From positions 124,001 to 188,000 of the forward strand of contig NZ_JPYO01000013.1 of NCBI RefSeq assembly GCF_000757485.1: a DNA stretch of 64,000 nt, in the 5' to 3' direction. This DNA comes from Achromobacter sp. RTa. Its GTDB lineage: Bacteria; Pseudomonadota; Gammaproteobacteria; Burkholderiales; Burkholderiaceae_B. The position numbers and the translations under genes were made by a program. The stretch's first letter is position 1, and each line of letters opens with the position of its first letter. Of this stretch, positions 1-8,440 are shown piece after piece. Below the pieces are notes generated by a model. It worked only from the letters and a program-made list of their open reading frames with translations. It had not been told where the DNA came from and did no database searches.

Positions 1-2
1 GG

Positions 3-542
3 CTGACCGTCGAGCAATCCGAGCAACTGCACAGCGAGCTCAGCGCGGCCAACCTCGAGCGCCAGCGCCTGCAGACCCAACTCGAAGAAACCACGCAGCA
101 GCGCGATGCCAACAAAACCGGCCACGAAAAGCTGACCAGCGACCTGGCCGAGGCCCGCAGCAAGATCGAAACCCTGAACAAGGAACTGGTGCTGTTCCAG
201 GACGCCATGCCGGCCGACCCGCGCGGCGGCAACCTGGGCATCCGTTCGGGCACCTTCAAGCGGGCGCCGGGCCAGCTTGACTACCAGGTCCTGGTCATGC
301 GCGAAGACCGCCAGGGCGCGCCGTTCAAGGGCACGCTCACGTTCACCATCGAAGGCACGTACTCGAATGGCCGCGCCGCCACGGTCACGCCCGAAGGCCC
401 CGAACTGAACGTGGACCGCTACGACTACGCGATCGGCCAGTTGAAGCTGCCCGACGGCTTCACGCCCAAGGTCGTGGTGCTGCGCGTCATGGACGGCGCG
501 CAGAAGCAGCACGCCATGCGTATCTACTACGTGCGCAACTGA
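3..542 (+). CDS. C-terminal part of a coiled-coil protein of unknown function (cut by window start)
   Basis: The frame is open from the window edge to a TGA at 540-542, so the start lies outside. The first ~60 visible residues are rich in Glu, Gln, Leu, Ala and Arg with heptad-like spacing, as in a coiled coil. They are followed by a ~110-residue globular domain beginning near VLFQDAMPADPRGG with several beta-strand-like stretches. This layout resembles small membrane-anchored proteins of betaproteobacteria (DUF6776 type, from memory). No enzyme motif is visible. A clear terminator follows at 561-589. Function is unknown. Confidence 0.7.
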   Translation: MTVEQSEQLHSELSAANLERQRLQTQLEETTQQRDANKTGHEKLTSDLAEARSKIETLNKELVLFQDAMPADPRGGNLGIRSGTFKRAPGQLDYQVLVMREDRQGAPFKGTLTFTIEGTYSNGRAATVTPEGPELNVDRYDYAIGQLKLPDGFTPKVVVLRVMDGAQKQHAMRIYYVRN

Positions 543-560
543 TAAATCCAGGCTCCCTGA

Positions 561-589
561 AACCCGCCCTGATCCGGCGGGTTTTTTTT
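561..589 (+). terminator. Rho-independent terminator
   Basis: AACCCGCC (561-568) pairs with GGCGGGTT (576-583), followed by a run of T. It lies 19 bases after the stop of the first gene and before the next promoter. Confidence 0.9.
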
Positions 590-602
590 GCCTGCCGGAA
601 AT

Positions 603-647
603 GGTTGCGCCCTCAACCACTTGGGAATATAGTTGCGCAAACAACCA
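603..647. promoter_or_regulatory. Two copies of a GGTTG-N6-CAACC dyad, probable MarR operators
   Basis: GGTTGCGCCCTCAACCA (603-619) and AGTTGCGCAAACAACCA (631-647) share GTTGCGC and CAACCA and have the same dyad (arms of 4-5 bp, 6-base spacer). They are 28 bp apart and end 16 bp before the start codon of the monooxygenase gene, whose operon ends with a MarR regulator. Autoregulation through these sites is an inference. Confidence 0.6.
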
Positions 648-662
648 AATTGACGAGACATC

Positions 663-2285
663 ATGACGCTCCCTTCCCACGTCCCCGTCCTCATCGCCGG
701 TGGCGGCCCAGTCGGCCTGATGCTGGCCGCCCTCCTCGCCGAATACGGCATCGCCTCGCTGACCGTGGAAGCGGACGACGACTATTGCAGCGGCAGCCGC
801 GCCATCTGCATTTCGCGCCGGTCGCAGGAAATCATGGGCTGGGTCGGCGCGGACCGTCCCCTCACGGCCACGGGCCTGGCCTGGACGGGCGGACGCAGCT
901 ACTACCGCGACCGCGAGGTCCTGCATTTCGAGATGCCGCACGACCCGCTGCAGCGCTATGCGCCGATGGTCAACATCCAGCAGTACGCGGTGGAGGAATA
1001 CGCCCACCAGGCCATGCAGCGCCATCCGGAACTGGCCGCGCTGCAATGGTCGGCCCGCGTTGCCGGCCTGCGGGCGGATGCCGACGGGGTAACGGTCGAG
1101 GTCGACAGCGAAGGCCGGCGCCAAACCGTGCGCGCCGATTGGCTGATCGCCTGCGACGGCGGCCGCAGCACCGTGCGCGAAACGATGGGCCTGAAGCTGG
1201 AAGGCATGCAGTACGAAGGACGCTACGTCATTGTCGACATCGAACAGGAATCCCTGCGCCCCGTGGAGCGCCTGGCCTGGTTCGACCCTCCGTCCAACCC
1301 CGGCTCCACCCTGTTGATGCACCGGCAGCCGGGCAATGTCTGGCGCGTGGACTACCAGATCCGGGACGATGAGGATCCCGAAGAAGCCGTCAAGCCGGAG
1401 AACGTGCTGCCCCGCGTGCAGAGCCACCTGGACATGATCGGAGAAACCGCGCCCTGGAAGCCGCTGTGGATATCCATCTACAACGCCAAGTGCCTGACGC
1501 TGGAAAGCTATCGCCACGGCCGGGTCCTGTTCGCGGGAGACGCCGGCCACCTGGTGCCGATCTTCGGCGTGCGCGGGCTGAATTCTGGGCTGGACGACGC
1601 CGGCAACCTGGCCTGGAAACTGGCTTGGGTGCTGAAGGGCCAGGCGCCCGACAGCCTGCTGGACAGCTACAGCGTGGAACGCGTCCATGCCACCCGGCAG
1701 AACCTGGCCTATGGCGCCAAGAGCACGGAGTTCATGGCCCCGCCCGACTACGGTTTCCGCCTGATGCGCGAAGCCGCGCTGCGCCTGGCGCTGGTGGACG
1801 ACTCGGTCCGGCCGCTCATCAACCCGCGGCAGTCGGCGCCCATCTCGTATGACACCTCGCCGCTGAACCAGGAAGACCAGGCCCCGCGGGCGGGCGGCGC
1901 CGCGCCCGGCCAGCCCGCGCCGGAGGCGCTGCTGCAGGACGACGAAACACCGCGCCACCTCAGCGAATACTTCGGCGCCGGTTTCGTGGCGCTGGCCTTC
2001 TCGCCCGATGCCGCGCTGGCGGCCGGCCTGGAGGCATTGGCCGCGTCCACCCGGAACACGCCCCATCCGCTGCGCGTGCTGCGCGTCGGCGCCGACGGCC
2101 TGCGCGACACGCATGGGCAATTGGCCCAGCGGTTCGGCGGCGGCGCCGGCACCGTCTACCTGATGCGTCCGGACGGCTACGTGCTGGGCCGTTGGGCCGC
2201 TCCCGCGGCCGCGGCCCTGCTCGCGGCGCTGAAGCCCTATTACCCCTCGATCGAACTGTACGCCAACAAGGAAGGCCAAGCATGA
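663..2285 (+). CDS. FAD-dependent aromatic-ring monooxygenase (MhpA/PheA-like)
   Basis: 540 residues, the usual length for flavin-dependent aromatic hydroxylases of the 3-(3-hydroxyphenyl)propionate hydroxylase / pentachlorophenol monooxygenase group. The N-terminal FAD-binding motif is GGGPVG (residues ~13-18). The mid-protein DGGRSTVRE matches the DG motif, and GRVLFAGDAGHLVPIFGVRGLNSGLDD holds the GD motif that contacts FAD. A ~150-residue thioredoxin-like C-terminal domain follows. The gene overlaps the next by ATGA, and a MarR gene ends the operon, which suggests an inducible aromatic catabolic step. The exact substrate cannot be read from the sequence. Confidence 0.88.
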   Translation: MTLPSHVPVLIAGGGPVGLMLAALLAEYGIASLTVEADDDYCSGSRAICISRRSQEIMGWVGADRPLTATGLAWTGGRSYYRDREVLHFEMPHDPLQRYAPMVNIQQYAVEEYAHQAMQRHPELAALQWSARVAGLRADADGVTVEVDSEGRRQTVRADWLIACDGGRSTVRETMGLKLEGMQYEGRYVIVDIEQESLRPVERLAWFDPPSNPGSTLLMHRQPGNVWRVDYQIRDDEDPEEAVKPENVLPRVQSHLDMIGETAPWKPLWISIYNAKCLTLESYRHGRVLFAGDAGHLVPIFGVRGLNSGLDDAGNLAWKLAWVLKGQAPDSLLDSYSVERVHATRQNLAYGAKSTEFMAPPDYGFRLMREAALRLALVDDSVRPLINPRQSAPISYDTSPLNQEDQAPRAGGAAPGQPAPEALLQDDETPRHLSEYFGAGFVALAFSPDAALAAGLEALAASTRNTPHPLRVLRVGADGLRDTHGQLAQRFGGGAGTVYLMRPDGYVLGRWAAPAAAALLAALKPYYPSIELYANKEGQA

Positions 2286-2509
2286 ACAACGACGAACTGG
2301 ACCAGGCCTACACCGGCATGGCGCAGGCGCTTTCGCGCGTCGGCGAAGCGCGGGCGCCGCTCTTCCTGTCCATCCTGGGCCTGTCGCTGCTGGCCCGGCT
2401 GCCGGACGCGAAGCAAGCCGCCGCGCTGGTGGCCCAAGCCGAGGCAGCCTGCCTGGCCAACGGCCCTGTGGCAAACTGTGCCGCCGCCCCCACCGCCAGC
2501 CCGACGTGA
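2282..2509 (+). CDS. Small conserved protein (DUF2783-like) between monooxygenase and MarR
   Basis: 75 residues starting at the ATG that overlaps the monooxygenase stop (ATGA) and ending in a GTGA overlap with the MarR start, so all three genes are translationally coupled. The protein is mainly helical (LDQAYTGMAQALSRVGEARAPLFLSILGLSLLARL) with no Cys pairs or signal peptide. It resembles the small DUF2783 proteins that accompany flavin monooxygenases in betaproteobacteria; that name is from memory. Molecular role unknown; an accessory role for the oxygenase is only suggested by the coupling. Confidence 0.65.
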   Translation: MNNDELDQAYTGMAQALSRVGEARAPLFLSILGLSLLARLPDAKQAAALVAQAEAACLANGPVANCAAAPTASPT

Positions 2510-2961
2510 CTCAACCCGCCCTCGAACGATTCCTGACCTATCGCCTGCACGTGCTCAACAAGATCACGGACCGGGACACGAATCGCGCCTACCTGGCCGA
2601 ATGCGGCATCCCCCTGGGCGAGGCGCGCTGCCTGGCGGCCATCGGCCGCTACGCGCCCTTGTCCGTCAACGACCTGGCGCGCGCGGCCAATCTGAACAAG
2701 GGCCAGGCAAGCCGCTCGGCGCAGGCGCTGGTAGACCGAGGCCTGGTCGAGAAAACCCATTCCGAGTCGGACGGGCGCGGCGTGGTACTGGCCCCGACCC
2801 AGGCCGGCATGGCGCAGTACCAGCGCATCATCGACCTGATCGCCCGACGCAACGACGAAATCTTCTCTTGCCTGAACGCGGACGAGCAGCAAGCGCTGGG
2901 CGGCCTGCTGGACCGCCTGATCGGGCACCTCCAGGCCGCCGAAGGCAACGAGGAAGACTGA
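2506..2961 (+). CDS. MarR family transcriptional regulator
   Basis: 151 residues with a winged helix (SVNDLARAANLNKGQASRSAQALVDRGLVEKTHSESDGRG) typical of MarR proteins, flanked by helices that form the dimer. The start is a GTG overlapping the previous stop (GTGA). It is the last gene of the monooxygenase operon and probably binds the repeated dyads at 603-647, releasing them when an aromatic ligand is present. The ligand is unknown. Confidence 0.88.
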   Translation: MTQPALERFLTYRLHVLNKITDRDTNRAYLAECGIPLGEARCLAAIGRYAPLSVNDLARAANLNKGQASRSAQALVDRGLVEKTHSESDGRGVVLAPTQAGMAQYQRIIDLIARRNDEIFSCLNADEQQALGGLLDRLIGHLQAAEGNEED

Positions 2962-2965
2962 GGCT

Positions 2966-3292
2966 TCAGGCCCCGGCCTTCGGCGCGGTCGCGCCCAGCT
3001 GCGCGGCGGCCTCGTCCATGAACTGCGCCATGCGCACATCCAGCTCGGTCACGCCGCCAGCGTCATGGGTGGTCAAGGTCACGTCCACGCGGTTGTAGAC
3101 ATTGGTCCATTCGGGATGGTGGTTCAGCTTTTCCGCGAACATCGCCACACGCGTCATGAAGCCGAACGCCGTGTTGAAGCTGGCGAAGCGGAAGCGCTTC
3201 TCGATGGCGTCGCGCATCGCCACCGCCTGCCAGCCGGACAGGGCGGCCACCGCGGTATCGGTGCCGATGCGGGCGGGAGGAAACATGCTCAT
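2966..3292 (-). CDS. phhB: 4a-hydroxytetrahydrobiopterin dehydratase (pterin carbinolamine dehydratase)
   Basis: 108 residues. The motif [23 protein letters not shown] contains the catalytic His pair and the PEW and T-H-D signature of the family. The enzyme dehydrates 4a-hydroxytetrahydrobiopterin after phenylalanine hydroxylase turnover and so recycles the pterin cofactor; it is cytosolic. The ATG at 3292 has GGAG six bases upstream; a longer reading to 3364 has no such support. It is convergent with the MarR operon, four bases away. No phenylalanine hydroxylase gene is in the window. Confidence 0.93.
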   Translation of the reverse strand: MSMFPPARIGTDTAVAALSGWQAVAMRDAIEKRFRFASFNTAFGFMTRVAMFAEKLNHHPEWTNVYNRVDVTLTTHDAGGVTELDVRMAQFMDEAAAQLGATAPKAGA

Positions 3293-3391
3293 GGCGGACT
3301 CCGGAAAAAATGCGCCCCCGCAAAAAACGGAAGACGGCCGCGCAACGCGCAAGCCGCCTCGCACACGGGGGCAAGGGCAAACGCCCCGGGC

Positions 3392-4039
3392 TTACTGCTT
3401 CACCGCGTAAAGATAGATCTCCACGCGCCGGTTCAGCGCGCGGCCTTCGGCGGTCGCATTGTCGCCGATCGGATCGTTCGGGCCGCGCCCTTCAACGGAC
3501 AGGCGGCCGGCGGCCACGCCCTGCTTGCCCAGGTAGTCCGTCACGCTCTTGGCCCGGTTGACCGAGAGAGTCTGGTTGTGCGCCAGCGAGCCCGTGCTGT
3601 CGGTATGGCCGACCACCTTGGCCCGCAGTTCGGGATGCTGGTTGAGCGAACGCGCCACGCTGTCCAGCACGGGCAGCAAGGCGGGCTTGAGTTGCGTCTT
3701 GTCGGTGTCGAACGACACGCCGCTGGGGATATTGACCTTCAGGCTGCCGTCGGGCATTTCAACCACGTCGATCCCGAGCGAAGACGCGCCCGAATTCTGC
3801 ACGTCTTCCTTGACGACCTTCCAGTTGTACCCGACCAGCCCGCCCGCCACCGCGCCAATGCCGGCGCCGATGGCCGCGCCCTTGCCGTGGCCGATCAGGG
3901 CGCCGATCCCGGCGCCGATCGCCGCTCCCGCGCCCGTGCCCACGGCGGTATTGGTCTGCTGTTGCGTGGCGCATCCCGCCAGCAAGGCCCCCGATGCCGC
4001 GACAATTGCGATACGGTTGAGTATTGTTCTTGAACGCAT
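3392..4039 (-). CDS. OmpA-family lipoprotein with glycine-zipper segment (YiaD/YfiB-like)
   Basis: 215 residues. Residues 1-22 are a lipoprotein signal with lipobox ALLAGC. Residues ~30-68 are a glycine zipper (repeated GAGIGA / GKGAAIGAGIG). The C-terminal ~115 residues are an OmpA domain with the peptidoglycan-binding signature (HTDSTGSLAHNQTLSVNRAKSVTDYL and NRRVEI). It probably sits in the outer membrane and anchors it to peptidoglycan. The ATG at 4039 is chosen over an in-frame GTG at 4051 because GGAGG lies five bases upstream of the ATG. Confidence 0.9.
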   Translation of the reverse strand: MRSRTILNRIAIVAASGALLAGCATQQQTNTAVGTGAGAAIGAGIGALIGHGKGAAIGAGIGAVAGGLVGYNWKVVKEDVQNSGASSLGIDVVEMPDGSLKVNIPSGVSFDTDKTQLKPALLPVLDSVARSLNQHPELRAKVVGHTDSTGSLAHNQTLSVNRAKSVTDYLGKQGVAAGRLSVEGRGPNDPIGDNATAEGRALNRRVEIYLYAVKQ

Positions 4040-4196
4040 GGCAACCTCCACTTCCTGTCTGTATGCCGGGTCATCCCGGCCTGCTCATGCTAGCAAGCGC
4101 GACGGGGGATATCGGCAACATTTTGTACTTCCGAAAGGAAGATGTGAAAGCAGCCACAGTATGCAACCGGCGGCGTAATGCCGGCGGGAGTACCGG

Positions 4197-4853
4197 TCAG
4201 CCGGCATGGAATCCGGCCAGCCACGGCAGCGCCTCTTCCAGCCGGGAAGACTCCCGTTCCGGCCGCGCCGCGCCGTCCGGCAGAGACAACCCCACCCGGT
4301 TGTGCCAATACGTGCGCAGCCCCACCTTGCTGGTGCCGAACATGTCGTAGCCGGATCCCGCGATGAACGCAGCCTGCGACGGCTTCGCATCCAGACGCGC
4401 CAGGGCCAGTTCGTACGGGCGGGGATCGGGCTTGTAATAGCCCGCCTCCTCGGACGTCACCACCACGTCCCAGTCCACGCCCAGCAGGCGGGCCGCGCGG
4501 CGTCCCAGGCGGTCCGAGCAATTTGTGACCACCGCCAGCCGGCAATGCGGACGCAACGCCTGCAGCAGCTCGCGCGCGCCGTCCCAGACGGGCAACTCGT
4601 CCCAATGGGCCTCCAGCGCGGCCGGCGCCGTGGCGGGCAGGCCTACCGCGGCGGCGGCGGCTTCCACCAGCTGTTCATAGGGCTGGTAGGCCCCGCAGCC
4701 ATACGTGCGGCGCAGATACTCCGCGCGCCAGGCCCGGCCGGCGGGCTCGGACCCGGCCGCGCGGTTCCAGACCGTCCAGGAATCGAGCAAGGCGGTAAGC
4801 AGATCGAACAGCACGGCGCGCGGATAGGCGGACGTAACGACAGGGCTGGGCAT
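4197..4853 (-). CDS. HAD-superfamily hydrolase (haloacid-dehalogenase-like)
   Basis: 218 residues. Motif I is FDLLTALLDSW, with the nucleophile Asp. Motif II is VVTNCS. Motif III is the Lys in YYKPDPRPY, and the acidic motif IV is GSGYDMFG. The cap domain lies between motifs I and II as in type II 2-haloacid dehalogenases. Motif I reads D-L-L-T-A where dehalogenases have D-x-Y-G-T, so the usual Thr position is Ala; this places it in a divergent subgroup. Substrate unknown. It stands alone between two divergently or convergently placed genes. Confidence 0.8.
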   Translation of the reverse strand: MPSPVVTSAYPRAVLFDLLTALLDSWTVWNRAAGSEPAGRAWRAEYLRRTYGCGAYQPYEQLVEAAAAAVGLPATAPAALEAHWDELPVWDGARELLQALRPHCRLAVVTNCSDRLGRRAARLLGVDWDVVVTSEEAGYYKPDPRPYELALARLDAKPSQAAFIAGSGYDMFGTSKVGLRTYWHNRVGLSLPDGAARPERESSRLEEALPWLAGFHAG

Positions 4854-5134
4854 GCGGTGCTCTCTCTCGGAATGGCGATGGACCCACTATAAATAGTCCC
4901 GCGCCCGCCGTGATTCATCGTCCGTTTACCCATGGTTAAGCCGGGCCTTAATGCGACATGCGCAACACAAACCCGACGAGTCCGATATTCAGCGCGCGGG
5001 CATCTATGGTCTATTGCTGATCAAAACCTCGATACCCCTCGAATCGATGCGATTGCCGTCGCCGCCTCGCCGCGGCGCGATCAGCAACCGCCGATTGGGC
5101 AGGCGGTTTCGCATTCTTCCCTGGATCAGCATTC

Positions 5135-5503
5135 ATGAAATTTCTCCCAGCCGGCGCAGCCATTCTGTCTGCCGCGTTAGTCCTGGCAGGCTGCAGCGCC
5201 CGCCCCGCCGCCCTCGTCTCCAAGAATGACGATGCCCTCGACAAGAACCAGCAGTGCTATCAGGAATTTTCCGCCCTGAGGCAATTGAATCCAGACGCCT
5301 ACGAAACCTACAGGGCCCAGCTCGCCGCCATCAACGAAAACTACGATCTCTACAAATCCAACGCCTCGGCAATCGACGGCAAGGCGGCCGAAGTCATGCA
5401 GACCGAAATCGACAGGGTGCTTTCCCTGGTGTGCTTCCGCATCAACAACGCCATCTATTCCAACATGATGCAGCGTGCGCAGGGCCTGCACAGCCAGCTA
5501 TGA
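5135..5503 (+). CDS. Putative lipoprotein of unknown function, coupled to FKBP-like protein
   Basis: 122 residues. The first 20 form a lipoprotein signal with lipobox VLAGC, so the mature protein should start at Cys20. The rest is helical with two further Cys (in QQCYQEF and LVCFRIN) that could form a disulfide. Its stop overlaps the start of the next gene (ATGA), so the two are almost certainly co-translated and may act together at the envelope. I do not recognise a family. Confidence 0.7.
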   Translation: MKFLPAGAAILSAALVLAGCSARPAALVSKNDDALDKNQQCYQEFSALRQLNPDAYETYRAQLAAINENYDLYKSNASAIDGKAAEVMQTEIDRVLSLVCFRINNAIYSNMMQRAQGLHSQL

Positions 5504-6594
5504 GAAAACATATCGGCACGGCGCTGTGCTGCGCGCTCGCGTTTTCCAGCGGAAAGGCATCCGCTTCCGAAACCAGCCTGCTGGATAGGTTGGTGGAAGA
5601 AAGAATCATCGGAAGCGAATCCTCCCGGCGCGCGATCCCGCCGCCAGCGCCCGCGCCCGTGGCGCCGCAATCGGCCGGGCAGATCGGCGAGCTGACCCAG
5701 CAACTGAACGACGCGCTGGCGCAAAAATACGCGCTCGAAAATGAACTTGCCGCCTTGCAGGCAACGGCCAGCAGCCGCCCCGCCCATGACGCATCCGAAG
5801 ACGGCTCCGATGCCGCCGGAATGGAAATCTCCGGCCTGAACAGTCAGGTCGCCGAACTGCTCGCGCAAAACCAGGTCCTGGCGCAGCAGCGGGAGGAACA
5901 GGAGCGTGCGCTGGCGGACCTGCGCGCGGCCAGGCAGCAGGCCGGCGAGGCAAAGGGAGCAATCCCAGGCCCGGCCAAGCGCGTCACGATCAACGGCTCG
6001 GTCCCAAAGGACGTCCGCATCAGCTACGCGCTGGGCGCCTGGTACGGAGACAGCGCGCCGCAGGAAACACGAAAGCTGCTATCCATCGGCAAGACGCTGG
6101 ACCTGGCCGCGTTCGCCCAGGGGTTCAACGACAGGGTCGCCAACAACATGCAGCTGCCCCAGGACCAGATCTCCGCCGAGCTTGCCAGCGTGGACCAGCA
6201 ACTGGATGCCGCCATGCTGTCCAAGAACGAAAAGCTGAGCAAGGTCCTGCTGGCGGAGGCCGCAAAAGAAAAAGGCGCCGTCAAAATGCCGGATGGCACC
6301 GTGTATCGCATCCTGAATAAGGGCAAGCCTCCCATGGCGACCGCCCAAAGCGAAATCCTCTTCGAACTGGAAGAAAAGCTGGGCTCCGGCGAAGTGCTTT
6401 CCTCCGGGGAAGGAGCCACCAGCAAGGTCACGGACCTGCCGCCGGCGTTCCAGGCGGCCGTCACCCAGCTTGGGCTGGGGGGCTCCGCGAAATTCCACGT
6501 TCCGGCGAAGCTGATTTATGGCGACTCGGGCAACACCGACATCCCGCCTGGCGCGATCTCGATCATGACGATCAAGATCGTCGGAATCAAGTAA
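5500..6594 (+). CDS. Periplasmic coiled-coil protein with degenerate FKBP-type isomerase domains
   Basis: 364 residues from the ATG in the ATGA overlap. Residues 1-24 look like a Sec signal (cleavage near ASA-SE). Residues ~60-155 are Glu/Gln/Leu-rich coiled coil. Residues ~165-250 (RISYALGAWYGDS...) match the FKBP N-terminal dimerisation domain. The last ~100 residues resemble FKBP_C and end with YGDSGNTDIPPGA...IKIVGIK. Several active-site aromatic residues are replaced: no VNYKG, no FDSS, and Phe in place of the Trp. I infer a chaperone or scaffold rather than an active prolyl isomerase. An upstream in-frame extension to 5254 is rejected because it runs through the lipoprotein gene. Confidence 0.75.
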   Translation: MRKHIGTALCCALAFSSGKASASETSLLDRLVEERIIGSESSRRAIPPPAPAPVAPQSAGQIGELTQQLNDALAQKYALENELAALQATASSRPAHDASEDGSDAAGMEISGLNSQVAELLAQNQVLAQQREEQERALADLRAARQQAGEAKGAIPGPAKRVTINGSVPKDVRISYALGAWYGDSAPQETRKLLSIGKTLDLAAFAQGFNDRVANNMQLPQDQISAELASVDQQLDAAMLSKNEKLSKVLLAEAAKEKGAVKMPDGTVYRILNKGKPPMATAQSEILFELEEKLGSGEVLSSGEGATSKVTDLPPAFQAAVTQLGLGGSAKFHVPAKLIYGDSGNTDIPPGAISIMTIKIVGIK

Positions 6595-6640
6595 GGCGCC
6601 ACTGCTCCCCCGCGGCCCGGCGCTACCACCGCAAATGGCC

Positions 6641-7363
6641 TCAGAACGCCGTTTCCACGCGCCAGCTCACCGGAATTTCCGCCACGCTGGCCGTGGCGGG
6701 CAGCTCCAGCGCCATTCGGGCGATCCTGGCGACTTCCTGGGGCTGCGTCAGTTGCGATTTGATTGACTCTTCCACGCCGTCGGCCATATCGGTGGCGACG
6801 AAGCCCGGGCAGATCGCCGTGCATCGGATGCGATCCGCTTCGCCCGCATGACGGATGCCATGCGCCAGCATCAGCGCGGCGGCCTTGCTCATGGAATACA
6901 GCCCGCCCTCCGCCGCGCGCACGCGCTTGCCGGCCAGCGAGGCGATGACAAGCACCTTGCCTTCCGGCGCGGCCCGCAAGTATGGCCACGCCAGCCGCGT
7001 CAGGCGCATGGGAGACTTGACGTTGACGGCGAAGATATCATCGAAGTCTTCGTCGCTGGCCTGGATCACGGTCTTGTCGCTCAGGATGCCGGCGTTGTGC
7101 ACGATGGCGTCGATGCGTCCGAAATGGCCGTGCGCGGCAGCCACCCAGGCGGCTTCACTGGCCGGGTCGCGCGCGTCGAAAGCCGCCCCATGGCAACGAT
7201 CCGCCCCGTACTCCGCCAGCGCCGCCACGGGCTGGCGCGTACCCGTCGACACCCGCCAGCCATGCGCCAGGAGTTCGCGCGCGATGGCCAGCCCGATGCC
7301 TCGGCTGGCGCCGCTGATCAGCGCAACCCGGCCCGCGCCGGCCTCGCATGCGGCAGTCGTCAT
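6641..7363 (-). CDS. Short-chain dehydrogenase/reductase (SDR)
   Basis: 240 residues with the classical SDR layout: cofactor motif SGASRGIG (~residues 17-24), HNAG, catalytic Ser in VIASLAG, YSMSK with the active-site Tyr and Lys, and CPGFVATDM. It starts two bases after the stop of the deacetylase-like gene, so it is the last gene of the long minus-strand catabolic run. It may reduce or oxidise a product of the phospho-lyase pathway; the substrate is not readable. Confidence 0.88.
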   Translation of the reverse strand: MTTAACEAGAGRVALISGASRGIGLAIARELLAHGWRVSTGTRQPVAALAEYGADRCHGAAFDARDPASEAAWVAAAHGHFGRIDAIVHNAGILSDKTVIQASDEDFDDIFAVNVKSPMRLTRLAWPYLRAAPEGKVLVIASLAGKRVRAAEGGLYSMSKAAALMLAHGIRHAGEADRIRCTAICPGFVATDMADGVEESIKSQLTQPQEVARIARMALELPATASVAEIPVSWRVETAF

Positions 7364-7365
7364 GC

Positions 7366-8409
7366 TTATTCCCCCTGGCGCTTGAGATAGCCGTCGACCA
7401 GCGAATTGACGTTGGCGCGCAGCGTATCCACCTTGTAGCCTCCTTCCTGCACGAAGAGGGTAGGCAAGCCGAGCTGGCCGATGCGATCGCCCAGCACCGC
7501 GTAGTCGGCCGTGTCGATATTCAGGTTGCCGAACGGATCGTGCCGGAACGTGTCGTAGCCGGCGGCCACCACCAGCACGCCGGGCGCGAAATCCTTGATC
7601 CGTTCGAGCGCCTGGTCGAAGTAGCCGAGATAGCCGCCGATCCCCGTGCCGCCTTCGATGGGCAGGTTGAGGTTATAGCCTTCACCGGCGCCGGTCCCAG
7701 TCTCGTCGGCATAGCCGCAGATGAATGGAAACAGGGTTTCCGGCTTGCCATGCAGCGACACCGTCAGCACGTCGTCGCGGTCATAGAAGATCTGCTGCGT
7801 GCCGTTGCCATGGTGCACGTCGATATCCAGGACGGCCACCCGGCCGAAGCGCTTGGCCAGGCGTTGCGCGGCGATGGCCGTGTTGGCGATGTGGCAACCG
7901 CCCATCGCCAGGTCGCGCATGGCGTGATGGCCGGCCGGGCGCAGCACCGCATAGGCGCTGCGTTCTCCCGCGATGATCGCATCGGCGGCCGCCACCGCGG
8001 CGTCCACGCTGCCGTTCATGTTGGCCCAGGCGCCCTCGACCAGAGGCGAACCGCCGTCGCCCAGGTATTGGCCCGCCAGCGTCACCGGAATATGCGTGCG
8101 CAAGGTCGGGAAATAGCGATTGGTCGTGATGTAGGGCCGCACTTCGAACGAGGCTTCCGGCGCCTTGGACCACTCGTCCCAAGCGGTTTCCAGGTAGTGC
8201 AGGTAGTCCGGCGCGTGCACTTCGAACAGTTCCACGGGGCGTTCGGCCGCGCGCTGGACGAACCGGCAGTCCAGGCGCAGGTCGTCCCTCAGCGCGGCAA
8301 GGACTTCGAAACTGCGTTCGGCGCGATCATGGTGCTGCTTGAGCAGCCCACGGATCATGGCATTGCCGAGCCAGGGCACGTCATGGGTCGGAGAGATGAA
8401 GGCTTTCAC
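7366..8409 (-). CDS. Histone-deacetylase-family amidohydrolase (acetylpolyamine amidohydrolase-like)
   Basis: 347 residues. Zinc and active-site motifs of the HDAC superfamily are present: GHHAMRD (His pair), DIDVHHGNGTQQIF (Asp and His zinc ligands), AAGYDTFRHDP (third ligand Asp) and QEGGY. Bacterial members remove acyl groups from small amines such as N-acetylpolyamines. It lies between the ABC importer ATPase (32 bases upstream) and the SDR, so it probably deacylates the imported substrate in the cytoplasm. The acyl substrate is unknown. Confidence 0.87.
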   Translation of the reverse strand: MKAFISPTHDVPWLGNAMIRGLLKQHHDRAERSFEVLAALRDDLRLDCRFVQRAAERPVELFEVHAPDYLHYLETAWDEWSKAPEASFEVRPYITTNRYFPTLRTHIPVTLAGQYLGDGGSPLVEGAWANMNGSVDAAVAAADAIIAGERSAYAVLRPAGHHAMRDLAMGGCHIANTAIAAQRLAKRFGRVAVLDIDVHHGNGTQQIFYDRDDVLTVSLHGKPETLFPFICGYADETGTGAGEGYNLNLPIEGGTGIGGYLGYFDQALERIKDFAPGVLVVAAGYDTFRHDPFGNLNIDTADYAVLGDRIGQLGLPTLFVQEGGYKVDTLRANVNSLVDGYLKRQGE

Positions 8410-8440
8410 TGCGCGATCCTATAAGGGCATGTGGGAGTGT

